Assembly (NCBI RefSeq): GCF_009905605.1
Contig: NZ_JAAAKZ010000001.1
Span: forward strand, 558,001-622,000
DNA: 64,000 nt
Direction of reading: 5' to 3'
Source: Runella sp. CRIBMP
GTDB lineage: Bacteria > Bacteroidota > Bacteroidia > Cytophagales > Spirosomataceae
Within the stretch, counting starts at the first letter, position 1; every line of letters begins with the position of its first letter. The translations under genes were made by a program, and so were the position numbers. Shown here in pieces: positions 33,980 through 41,237 of this stretch. The notes under the pieces are model-generated. The model saw nothing but the letters and a program-made list of their open reading frames with translations, had not been told where the DNA came from and made no database searches.

Positions 33980-34888
33980 ATGGAGTTCACGTACAAAAAA
34001 GTGTCTTTGGCGTATTCTCCCGTTTTTTCAATACTTATTCCCTCTTGGAATAACCTCGATTACTTGAAGTGTGCGGTAAATAGTATTAGAAAAAACAGCC
34101 GATATAAGCACCAAATTATTGTGCATGTCAACGAAGGAAAAGATGGTTCTGAAGACTGGGTTTTAGCGCAGGGAGACATTGGCTATACCAAAAGCAGTCA
34201 GAACTCCGGAGTATGCTACGGCTTTAATGCGGCTTCTCATTTGGCCGTAGCCGATTATCTGGTTTTTATTGACGATGATATGTATTTATGTCCCGATTGG
34301 GACTTCTTTCTGTTGGAAGAAATAAAAAAGCAGAAAGACGATAAATGGTGCATCAGCGGAACCATGATTGAAGGCTTTGATAAAGGAAATGCCTGCGTAA
34401 TTGCCGACAAAAATTACGGTACACATCCGTCAGAATTTGATGAAGCAAAATTTTTGTCGGAATACGCCAGCTATCCGAAAGAAGACTGGAACGGCAGCCA
34501 ATGGTATCCGATGGTCTTGCCAACGTTTGTGTACCGTGCCGTGGGGGGCTTGAGCATAGAGTTTTTTCCGGGAATGTACAGCGACCCCGATTTTATGATT
34601 AAATTGTGGCACTATGGCGTCCGTTTTTACAAAGGAATCGGTAAAAGTCGGGTATACCATTTTGCGAGCAGAAGCACGGGGCGGGTCAAACGCAACGACG
34701 GACGAACCGAGTTTATCTTAAAATGGGGCTTGAGTAGCAATACATTTTTTAAAAATTACCTCAAAATTGGGCCCAAGTTTTTAGGTACGCTGCCCGATCC
34801 CGACGAGACATTTACGCTAAAACTTAAAAAACAAATTGATCGATGGAAGGTTAAATTCAAAACCCGTCCTATTGATATTTTCCGATAA
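33980..34888 (+). CDS. Family 2 glycosyltransferase of the surface-glycan cassette
   Basis: About 302 residues from the ATG at 33980; an ATG at 33965 would overlap the aminotransferase end and adds an untypical leader. GT-A fold: FSILIPSWNNLDYLKCAV at the N-terminus, donor-site VFIDDDMYLCPDWD with the metal-binding aspartates, and an acceptor region with FPGMYSDPDFMIKLW. Cytoplasmic or membrane-peripheral, transferring a sugar to a growing glycan. It is eight bases after the aminotransferase and two bases before the methyltransferase, so the three are one operon. Confidence 0.9.
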   Translation: MEFTYKKVSLAYSPVFSILIPSWNNLDYLKCAVNSIRKNSRYKHQIIVHVNEGKDGSEDWVLAQGDIGYTKSSQNSGVCYGFNAASHLAVADYLVFIDDDMYLCPDWDFFLLEEIKKQKDDKWCISGTMIEGFDKGNACVIADKNYGTHPSEFDEAKFLSEYASYPKEDWNGSQWYPMVLPTFVYRAVGGLSIEFFPGMYSDPDFMIKLWHYGVRFYKGIGKSRVYHFASRSTGRVKRNDGRTEFILKWGLSSNTFFKNYLKIGPKFLGTLPDPDETFTLKLKKQIDRWKVKFKTRPIDIFR

Positions 34889-34890
34889 TT

Positions 34891-35673
34891 ATGTCCAATT
34901 ACAAAGAGCAAATCAAGCATGTGCCGCATTCCAAAGGCAATGCCTTAGAGTTTATACACCGTTATCTTGCTGAGCACGACGTACGCGATAAGCGGGTGAT
35001 AGATGTATCTGCGGGTTCGGGATATGTGGCAAATCTGTGGCATAATGCAGGGGCGAAGGTCAAGCCTTTTGATAAGCATCCTGATATTCTCAAGAGTGAT
35101 TCGTTGATTTGTTCGCCTATCGATCTGGACAAAACATTGCCTATCGAGTCAAATTCGGCCGATTATGTGTTGTTGATGGAAACCATTGAGCACATTCCTA
35201 ATCAAACATTTCTGTTGCAAGAAATCGCCCGCATTCTTAAACCCAACGGGCTGTTGATTATTACAAAACCTAACAATAGCAGTTTGAGTGGGCGCATGGC
35301 TAACCTTTTGGTGGAAGCTGAGCGGAGTGACATGTTTTTGTCGAACGAAGCCGAAGTCATTGGCTATGATGATGCGCACCTTTACAACGGCCGGGTATAC
35401 CTCTGTAATGTACAGCGGCTGCGGTCTATGGCGGGTTTGGCAGGTTTGCGTTTTCAGAAAGTATATCCCAATCAATTAAGTATCAGCTCATTGGTTTGGT
35501 ATTTATTCTTGGGCTTATTCCTACATTTACGTTCGTTTTTGACATCTCAAAAACTATCTGGTAAGACTACTAACCCACAGGAAAAGAAGATTCTTCGGGA
35601 GCAGCACTTGCTTAATACCAATCAAACGGTGCTGCTCCACAAACATTTGTGCATTACTTTCAGAAAAGAGTAA
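34891..35673 (+). CDS. Class I SAM-dependent methyltransferase
   Basis: 260 residues. Motif I VIDVSAGSGYVANLW binds S-adenosylmethionine, followed by an acidic second strand and the motif IV-like DYVLLMETIEHIP, the Methyltransf_11/23 pattern. The C-terminal 60 residues contain a hydrophobic stretch (SSLVWYLFLGLFLHLRSFL), suggesting membrane proximity. Last gene of the cassette; a role in methylating a sugar or lipid-linked glycan is inferred from the neighbours. The start is two bases after the glycosyltransferase stop. Confidence 0.9.
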   Translation: MSNYKEQIKHVPHSKGNALEFIHRYLAEHDVRDKRVIDVSAGSGYVANLWHNAGAKVKPFDKHPDILKSDSLICSPIDLDKTLPIESNSADYVLLMETIEHIPNQTFLLQEIARILKPNGLLIITKPNNSSLSGRMANLLVEAERSDMFLSNEAEVIGYDDAHLYNGRVYLCNVQRLRSMAGLAGLRFQKVYPNQLSISSLVWYLFLGLFLHLRSFLTSQKLSGKTTNPQEKKILREQHLLNTNQTVLLHKHLCITFRKE

Positions 35674-35736
35674 ACGCCTTAAATACCCATTCTAGCAAAG
35701 CGGTAGTTAAAATAGGGTGATAAAGATTGACCTTGG

Positions 35737-35895
35737 CTAGTGAATCGGCGGCTTTACGGTGGCCTGCAAGGCCGCAATGCACGATAAATTGAGGTTCATC
35801 AAAATAAAAGGATAGGGATCAAATTTATAAACCCCGATAGGTACGGACTTAAACACAATCCAGACAGTGAGGATGATGCCAAATATAATCCAGCC
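35737..35895 (-). pseudogene. Remnant of a DUF1003 membrane-protein gene
   Basis: A 52-residue fragment on the minus strand translates as a hydrophobic helix (GWIIFGIILTVWIVF) followed by FDPYPFILMNLNLSCIAALQA. The FDPYPFIL.NL.LS..AA.QA string is the core signature of DUF1003. An in-frame stop (TAG) lies just upstream and another ends the piece after PPIH, so the N-terminal and C-terminal parts are missing or frameshifted. It is too short and start-less to be expressed as a DUF1003 protein. Confidence 0.65.
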
Positions 35896-35948
35896 GTCCT
35901 ACTTCTTTGTTACCCATAAAAGGAAATTAATCTACTAAAAAATACCCC

Positions 35949-36296
35949 CTAAACGAAGTCTTCGTATCCGCTTTTGATGATGGTCGAAATCATTTTAAAA
36001 CGTTCGCTTGCCTTGATGGTATTGCGGGTGTGGGCAGGTACGATGATGGACTGACCCGTGGCCAGCAAATGAGAGGTGCCATCAATGATTACTTCTGCGT
36101 TCCCGTCAATCACCTGAATGAAGGTATCAAAAGGCGAAATCTTTTCCGTCAATGCCTGTCCAGAATCAAATGAAACAACACTTACATTACCAGTGTTTTT
36201 TTTTAGAATGGTTTTGATGACAATGGAATTAGGGACATATTCGATGATTTCAAGTATGATAAATACCCTCGATTTTTCCACTTCTGAATTTTCCAA
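35949..36296 (-). CDS. Small cupin-domain protein
   Basis: 115 residues, a single beta-barrel. The C-terminal part reads FIQVIDGNAEVIIDG then LATGQSIIVPAHTRNTI, the second cupin motif with H96-like metal ligand in PAHTRN; the first motif is degenerate (only one clear His), so metal binding is uncertain. Such small cupins are often found with stress genes. It lies next to a DUF1003 remnant and upstream of a CsbD-like gene on the same strand. Function unknown. Confidence 0.85.
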   Translation of the reverse strand: MENSEVEKSRVFIILEIIEYVPNSIVIKTILKKNTGNVSVVSFDSGQALTEKISPFDTFIQVIDGNAEVIIDGTSHLLATGQSIIVPAHTRNTIKASERFKMISTIIKSGYEDFV

Positions 36297-36385
36297 TTGT
36301 AACTGATGTTGAGATCAAACCGAAGAAAAAAGCGGTATTTTAAGGATTCGTTTAAGACGGCTAGCCCGCTTTCGATGGGTAAGAT

Positions 36386-36610
36386 TTATGCCTTCTCCGT
36401 TTGCCCTTTTTTGATGATGTTAATGACCTCTTCGCGTTTTTTATTCAATCGAAGTTCTACTCGTTTAATCAGTTCGCTTTCTTTACCTGGCTCAAATTTC
36501 AGGTCGGCGTCGGTAAGTTGGGCAAATTTATCTTTTAGCAGTCGTGCCATTGAATCCCAATTTCCAGTGATTTTAAATGTTTCGGCGTCTTTTGTTTGTG
36601 GTGTGGCCAT
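36386..36610 (-). CDS. CsbD-like general stress protein
   Basis: 74 residues. The CsbD pattern is visible as ITGNWDSMARLLKDKFAQLTDADLKF followed by a helix ending EEVINIIKK, with the GNW and LTDADL words most diagnostic. CsbD proteins are small, very abundant, hydrophilic stress proteins of unknown mechanism. It lies between the cupin and an AraC regulator, in a small stress-type neighbourhood. Confidence 0.82.
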   Translation of the reverse strand: MATPQTKDAETFKITGNWDSMARLLKDKFAQLTDADLKFEPGKESELIKRVELRLNKKREEVINIIKKGQTEKA

Positions 36611-36708
36611 GGTGTTCGGTTTAATGAAGTGATTGGATTATCACATAACAAAGGTCAGGAAAATTTAAGGCCGAAGCGTTATAGATGTATGTTCCAATTT
36701 TACACAAA

Positions 36709-37269
36709 TCACATGTTCTCTAAATTGTCTTCTCGTCTCTGTTTTAGTTGTTTGTAAAAAGAAGGTGAAAGGCCAGTAACCTTCTTAAACTGGTTGGAGA
36801 GGTGCGCTACGCTGCTGTAGTGAAGTTTATAAGCAATCTCAGTGAGATTGAGTTCATCGTATAGCAGTAGTTCTTTGACGCGCTCAATTTTATGAATAAT
36901 GATGAATTGCTGGAGCGTAATGCCTTTCACTTCGGAGAAAATATTGGAAAGGTAGGTGTAATCATAACCTATTTTTTCGCTGATATAATCAGAATAATTT
37001 ACTTTGGGTAATTCATCAGAGTAATGAATCATTTCCGTAATCACAATTTTTATCTTTTCAATCAGGATGCTTTTTCGGTCGTCGAGCAACTCTAGCCCCG
37101 ATTTGAGAAGGTTGATTTTGAGTTTCTCGCGTTGTAGTGAGGAAATTTCCCCCAAAATATCCACCATCCCCAAGTCTACCGTCACGTACCGTACGCCTAG
37201 TTTTTTTAGTTCTTCTTTCACCATCATCTTGCATCGCAGGCTGACCATGTACTTGATATATAGTTTCAT
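36709..37269 (-). CDS. AraC-family regulator with HMA-like N-terminal domain
   Basis: 186 residues. The C-terminal 100 residues are an AraC double helix-turn-helix (IGYDYTYLSNIFSEVKG and LNLTEIAYKLHYSSVAHLSNQFKKVTG). The N-terminal 65 residues are not the usual cupin sensor: the order LYIKYMVSLRCKMMV, KEELKKLG, VTVDLGMVDI, EKLKINLLKSGLELL follows the beta-alpha-beta-beta-alpha-beta plan of HMA metal-binding domains, with a single cysteine (C13) where CxxC is normal. It could sense a thiol, a metal or redox state; that is inference. It probably regulates the neighbouring stress genes. Confidence 0.85.
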   Translation of the reverse strand: MKLYIKYMVSLRCKMMVKEELKKLGVRYVTVDLGMVDILGEISSLQREKLKINLLKSGLELLDDRKSILIEKIKIVITEMIHYSDELPKVNYSDYISEKIGYDYTYLSNIFSEVKGITLQQFIIIHKIERVKELLLYDELNLTEIAYKLHYSSVAHLSNQFKKVTGLSPSFYKQLKQRREDNLENM

Positions 37270-37673
37270 ACATTTAAATAGATAAACAGCCCGAGTATTG
37301 GCAAAATCACTGCGCTTATGCTGGTTTTAAGCGCAGTGGAATCGTCTTTGATTATCAAGAAAATGCATCTCTGAAACAATAAATGACCCGCGAAGCCAGT
37401 AGAAAGCCCACGTTTTTAGAGGTCAAACAGCGTTAAGCCGAGAAATGAAGGGTTTAAGCGTAATGTGAGTTAATGTTTAATCAATGTAGTTAATTTACCG
37501 AGAATAAAAAAATAATCCGACCTGATTTGCCTAAATCTTTCTTTGGGTAGCTTTTAACCCACTCACCATAGAAATTGATTTTTGGGCATACCGCTAAGCG
37601 GTTGGATGGTGGCGAGGCCTTTGAAATATCTGAACTAATTTTTCTTTGATTACATTTCTCGGAGGGTTGCGAT
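37270..37673. other. 404-base gap upstream of the AraC gene
   Basis: No gene found. It holds an 11-bp stem-loop (37308-37318 with 37328-37338) 39 bases upstream of the AraC start, which could be an operator, attenuator or leader structure. Confidence 0.5.
37308..37338. repeat. 11-bp stem-loop in the AraC gene leader
   Basis: Perfect arms 37308-37318 and 37328-37338 with a 9-base loop, core TGCGCTTA / TAAGCGCA. Confidence 0.6.
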
Positions 37674-38009
37674 TTAGGAATGAACTAGGCGAGGCATGGG
37701 CCTCAGCATAATGTCCAAATCCATCTGGTTTTCATCGGAAGCAATCTCTGCCTGCAAGCGTAAATTCTGAACAATCGCAATCATGGCATTGTCTTCTTGG
37801 GCCTGCTCACTAAAACTCAGTTGACTGTATTTTTTTTGGCGGTTAGGTCCCCAAAAAAACAATTCGGTCTTGGCATCATAAATACCAATCGGAACTCCTC
37901 GGCGGTGGCGGGAGAGTTTTTTTAGGGCGTCTTCGGCCTCGGCGCGGGTGTTGAAAGTAAGATGCTGGTGGTGCTTTTTGAGCGTATATAAAACTGAAAA
38001 ACGGTTCAT
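37674..38009 (-). CDS. Hypothetical cytoplasmic protein
   Basis: 111 residues from the ATG at 38009 (an upstream in-frame ATG at 38042 is less likely). No family recognised. The N-terminal 55 residues, with FNTRAEAEDALKKLSRHRRGVPIGIYDAKTE, resemble small proteins with an alpha/beta phosphorelay-independent core; the C-terminal part is helical and ends with a basic-hydrophobic LRPMPRLVHS. It may be controlled from the palindrome-bearing promoter at 38311-38340. Confidence 0.7.
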   Translation of the reverse strand: MNRFSVLYTLKKHHQHLTFNTRAEAEDALKKLSRHRRGVPIGIYDAKTELFFWGPNRQKKYSQLSFSEQAQEDNAMIAIVQNLRLQAEIASDENQMDLDIMLRPMPRLVHS

Positions 38010-38042
38010 GTCAGTGGAAATTTTAAATGAAGTGTACAACAA

Positions 38043-38452
38043 CCCAACGGAGAGTTGTTTGAAGTAGGATGCCTGTTTTGAAGGCGGTTTTTAGTTGAAT
38101 GAATGAGTGCTCAGCGAGCCTTAAATATTAATTTGAATGAGAATCAACGCCTAACGGCAAAGCTGAGAAGTTGGATAAAACTTAGAGATGGTATCTGCCC
38201 CCGATTCGTGCTTTAGTGGATGATTTGCCGTTCTATCAAAAGATGGGCAAAAGAGGTAGATATGTATAAAAGAAAGATTTGCTTTCTAAAATCCGAGTTG
38301 ATTTGTATTACAAATATAAAAAAAATGTTTTGTTATACAAGTATATAGACATTTTTTTTGGATAAAAAGTTTCTCTTTATGCATTTATGATAAATCTCTA
38401 AAATATAATTATTTAAAGAATGTTTTGTTTCTGCGTATTTCGAGAAATACCC
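38043..38452. other. AT-rich gap upstream of the hypothetical gene, with a palindrome-flanked promoter
   Basis: No gene seen. It contains the promoter and two palindromes listed at 38301-38340, which would give a leader of about 295 bases. Confidence 0.5.
38301..38340 (-). promoter_or_regulatory. Promoter overlaid by two TTGTNNTACAA-type palindromes
   Basis: On the minus strand: TTG at 38340-38338, 19-base spacer, TATATTTG at 38318-38311. Palindrome 1 (38301-38315, ATTTGTA-T-TACAAAT) covers the -7 side; palindrome 2 (38330-38340, TTGT-TAT-ACAA) covers the -33 side. Arrangement suits a dimeric repressor covering both promoter boxes. Confidence 0.55.
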
Positions 38453-38499
38453 AACAAACAAAAACCCCAACGTATTTGGCGTTGGGGTTTTTGTTTGTT
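38453..38499. terminator. Terminator of the double-thioredoxin gene
   Basis: Perfect 20-bp stem (38453-38472 with 38480-38499) and 7-base loop, directly after the stop at 38503 on the minus strand. T-rich arms on both sides suggest a bidirectional terminator. Confidence 0.85.
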
Positions 38500-38502
38500 T
38501 AT

Positions 38503-39618
38503 TCAATAAAATCGCCCTATTGTCGGGCTTTCTACAATCTTCTTTCTGACTTCGAGTGCATTGATTGCTCCCTGTTTGGTATAAATAACTTTGCCGCCAG
38601 GCTCAATGATGAGGGTATAAGGCAAGGCGCCTTGCCATTTTGGGTCAACGATTTCGATAAATTGATACACGTCCATACCGTCTAAAATATAATTGAGGTT
38701 GGAGGCTTGTTTGGCTTTGAGGAATTTTAGGGCTTTTTCGCGTTGGGCGGGCTTGTCGGTGGTGATGCTGACAAACTCAAAATCGCGCCCACGGTACATG
38801 CGGTTCATGGTCACAAACTCAGGAAATTCTACCACGCAAGGCCCGCACCAAGTGGCCCAAACGTTGATGACGCGGAGTTTGTCGGTGTCGTTTTTTAATA
38901 GTTTGCGTAGCCCGTCGGGGTTGATGGTTTCGAGTTTTACTTCTTCTTTGGCCCATTCAGCTTTGCCCCGTTCAATCCAATCCGATTTTTCTTTCCATTT
39001 GACGGAGCAGCCAAATGATTTGGTTTTAGGAACTGCCACGGGCTTTCCGGCGAGTAAGGCTTCCACGGCGTCGCGGGCATTATTGACCTTGGGTGTTTCG
39101 GTGGGTTTCTCCACGTCGTCAAAACGACCTGTGTATTGTAGCTTACGATTTTGGTCAAAAATGAAAACGTGAGGAGTAGCCACGGCGCCGTAGGCTAAGG
39201 ATGTAATCTGCGTAGCACCGTCGTAGAGGTAAGGAAAATTAAATTTTTTGTCTTTGTACCGAATCTTCATCTCTTCAAATGTGTCGCTCAAATCGGTGTA
39301 CCCCAGCTCATCCAAACGCACCGCCGATGGGTCGTTGGTGGAGATAGCTACCACTTGTACACCTTGGGCTTTATAGTCGTTGGTGAGGCGAATAATGCGG
39401 TCTTCGTAGGCTTGTGCGGTAGGGCAATGATTGCAAGTAAAAACAACAACCAGCACTTTCGCCTTGCTGAAACTCGCCAAACTGTACGTTTTTCCGTCGG
39501 TGCCTGGGAGCTTAAAATCGGGAGCTTGCGCACCAATCTCTAGTGTTTTGGGGTCGATGGCATACACGCACAGCGTAGCCCATACGACTGATAAAAGAAG
39601 AAAGAATGTCGTTTTCAT
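38503..39618 (-). CDS. Secreted two-domain peroxiredoxin-like / TlpA-like thioredoxin protein
   Basis: 371 residues. Signal peptide ending about VYAI. Domain 1 (about 25-200) is a thioredoxin-fold redoxin with CNHCPTAQAY, the PRX-like pattern, and domain 2 (about 215-365) is TlpA/ResA-like with WATWCGPCVVEF and a following cis-proline LPYT. Both are probably periplasmic disulfide exchangers, e.g. in cytochrome or envelope protein maturation. The fusion keeps both active sites. Upstream, a serine hydrolase follows on the same strand. Confidence 0.9.
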   Translation of the reverse strand: MKTTFFLLLSVVWATLCVYAIDPKTLEIGAQAPDFKLPGTDGKTYSLASFSKAKVLVVVFTCNHCPTAQAYEDRIIRLTNDYKAQGVQVVAISTNDPSAVRLDELGYTDLSDTFEEMKIRYKDKKFNFPYLYDGATQITSLAYGAVATPHVFIFDQNRKLQYTGRFDDVEKPTETPKVNNARDAVEALLAGKPVAVPKTKSFGCSVKWKEKSDWIERGKAEWAKEEVKLETINPDGLRKLLKNDTDKLRVINVWATWCGPCVVEFPEFVTMNRMYRGRDFEFVSITTDKPAQREKALKFLKAKQASNLNYILDGMDVYQFIEIVDPKWQGALPYTLIIEPGGKVIYTKQGAINALEVRKKIVESPTIGRFY

Positions 39619-39762
39619 CGCATTTTTTGGGTTTACTGATTGATTTACAAAATTTGCTCATTGCTGAAGATAGAAGTCAGACGCAAGAGGTATGATGGAT
39701 GTTAGAGTGACTAACCTTGAATTTTATACCAGGCCTCTTACTTCGGCACTATTCGTCAACGA

Positions 39763-41061
39763 TTAATCATCAATGGATTGGTAAATGATTTGCCGAAACA
39801 GATTATTGAGATTGTCGCCGCTGCTTTGGGTTTGTTTCATGATTACACCGATGATTTTTTCTTTGGGGTCCGCAAAATAATTTGTGTTGAAATAACCGCC
39901 CCATTCAAAGGTGCCTTCGCTGCCTTTAGCTCCTTTTTCGGCCCCCGCTTTGTTTAGCAATCCAAACGCCAATCCGTAAGAAGAGTTGGCTTTGTCGCCG
40001 CCCAACAGTTCACCTACCTGATTGCTGAGAATGGTTTCGATGGTTTTACGACTTAAAAAACGTTTGCCACTCACTTCGCCACCGTTGAGATACATCAATA
40101 AAAAAGTCGCGTAATCTTTGGCGGTACTCGATAATCCTGCCCCGCCCGAAAAGAAGGCCTTCGCGCCTTTGACGGGGTATTCGGTGTCGTAAAATGTGTT
40201 TGGATACCTCACCCATTGGCCATTTTGGGGTTTTTGAATAGCCACTAAGCGAGATGCTTTGGCTTCTGGCAAATAAAAATAGGTGTCATTCATGCCCAAT
40301 GGGTCAAACAATCTTTTGCGTAAAAACTCATCAAAAGGCATTCCCGACATGATTTCGATAAAATACCCCAGCACGTCTAAACCTTCTGAGTAAACGTATT
40401 TTTCGCCAGGGTGATGGTGCAAAGGTAGTTTTGCGAGCTTCTTGATGTTGTCGCTGATTTTGACGGGTTGGGTCGTAAACAAATCTACGATACCTGCTTT
40501 GTGATACATGGCCTTGAACCGCTCATCGCCGTCAATGACGCCGTAGCCAAGCCCAGAGGTGTGGGTCAGCAAGTGACGAATCGTGATTTCAGACTTGACG
40601 GGTTCGGTGGTATAGGTGCTATCCAAAAACTTAAAATTTTTCAGCACCGTCTGATTCTTAAATTCAGGAATGTATTTAGAAATCGGGTCGTCCAATTGAA
40701 ACTTTCCTTCTTCCCAGAGCATCATCACGGCGGTAGAAGTGATGGCTTTGGTCATGGAAGCGATTCGAAAAATATCGTCGCGCTTAAGCGAACGGTTGGA
40801 TTCATTGTCGGCCATGCCGAAGGCTTTATGGTAAACAATCTTGCCATTGCGAACTACTATCGCGGCCACGCCCGGCACCGCTCCTTGCGTGACGGCATTT
40901 TGCAAAACACCATCCATACGGCTGAGGCGTTCTGAGGATATACCCACGGTTTCGGGGGCTGCATCGCCCAAAGCGGGCGAGTTTTTGATAGATTTTGTTT
41001 GAGCAGTAGCCTGCGCAAAACCAATAAAAAGAAAAGGAAGAAAGAGTAAAGAGGACTTCAT
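39763..41061 (-). CDS. Secreted class-C-type serine hydrolase (beta-lactamase/D-alanyl-D-alanine carboxypeptidase family)
   Basis: 432 residues. Signal peptide of about 20 residues. The catalytic SxxK is S102-M-T-K105 (IASMTKAI), the tyrosine motif is YSEG around residue 226 and the third motif region is near WGGYFNTNYF. The YSN/YAN seen in true AmpC is YSE here, so esterase, transpeptidase or other activities are as likely as beta-lactamase activity. Periplasmic. Same-strand neighbours are the thioredoxin-like gene and an S10 peptidase. Confidence 0.9.
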   Translation of the reverse strand: MKSSLLFLPFLFIGFAQATAQTKSIKNSPALGDAAPETVGISSERLSRMDGVLQNAVTQGAVPGVAAIVVRNGKIVYHKAFGMADNESNRSLKRDDIFRIASMTKAITSTAVMMLWEEGKFQLDDPISKYIPEFKNQTVLKNFKFLDSTYTTEPVKSEITIRHLLTHTSGLGYGVIDGDERFKAMYHKAGIVDLFTTQPVKISDNIKKLAKLPLHHHPGEKYVYSEGLDVLGYFIEIMSGMPFDEFLRKRLFDPLGMNDTYFYLPEAKASRLVAIQKPQNGQWVRYPNTFYDTEYPVKGAKAFFSGGAGLSSTAKDYATFLLMYLNGGEVSGKRFLSRKTIETILSNQVGELLGGDKANSSYGLAFGLLNKAGAEKGAKGSEGTFEWGGYFNTNYFADPKEKIIGVIMKQTQSSGDNLNNLFRQIIYQSIDD

Positions 41062-41120
41062 AGTGAATACTGAATAGGTACAACACTATCAAGCAATTAG
41101 GGGCTAAATTTTACTGATTA

Positions 41121-41150
41121 GGTGGATAAAAGTAGGAGTAGTGTGGATAA
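41121..41150 (-). other. Two DnaA-box-like words in tandem
   Basis: GGTGGATAA (41121-41129) and TGTGGATAA (41142-41150, exact), same orientation, 21 bases apart, upstream of the serine hydrolase gene. Confidence 0.25.
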
Positions 41151-41161
41151 CTATGCAAAAC

Positions 41162-41190
41162 AAAAGAGGCGTGAAACACACGCCTCTTTT
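41162..41190. terminator. Terminator of the S10 peptidase gene region
   Basis: Perfect 12-bp stem (41162-41173 with 41179-41190), 5-base loop, four-T end arm. It lies 47 bases past the S10 stop on the minus strand. Confidence 0.8.
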
Positions 41191-41237
41191 ATAACATTAT
41201 GGGGGGCAGACGTGAAGCCTGCTCTTACAAATATTTG

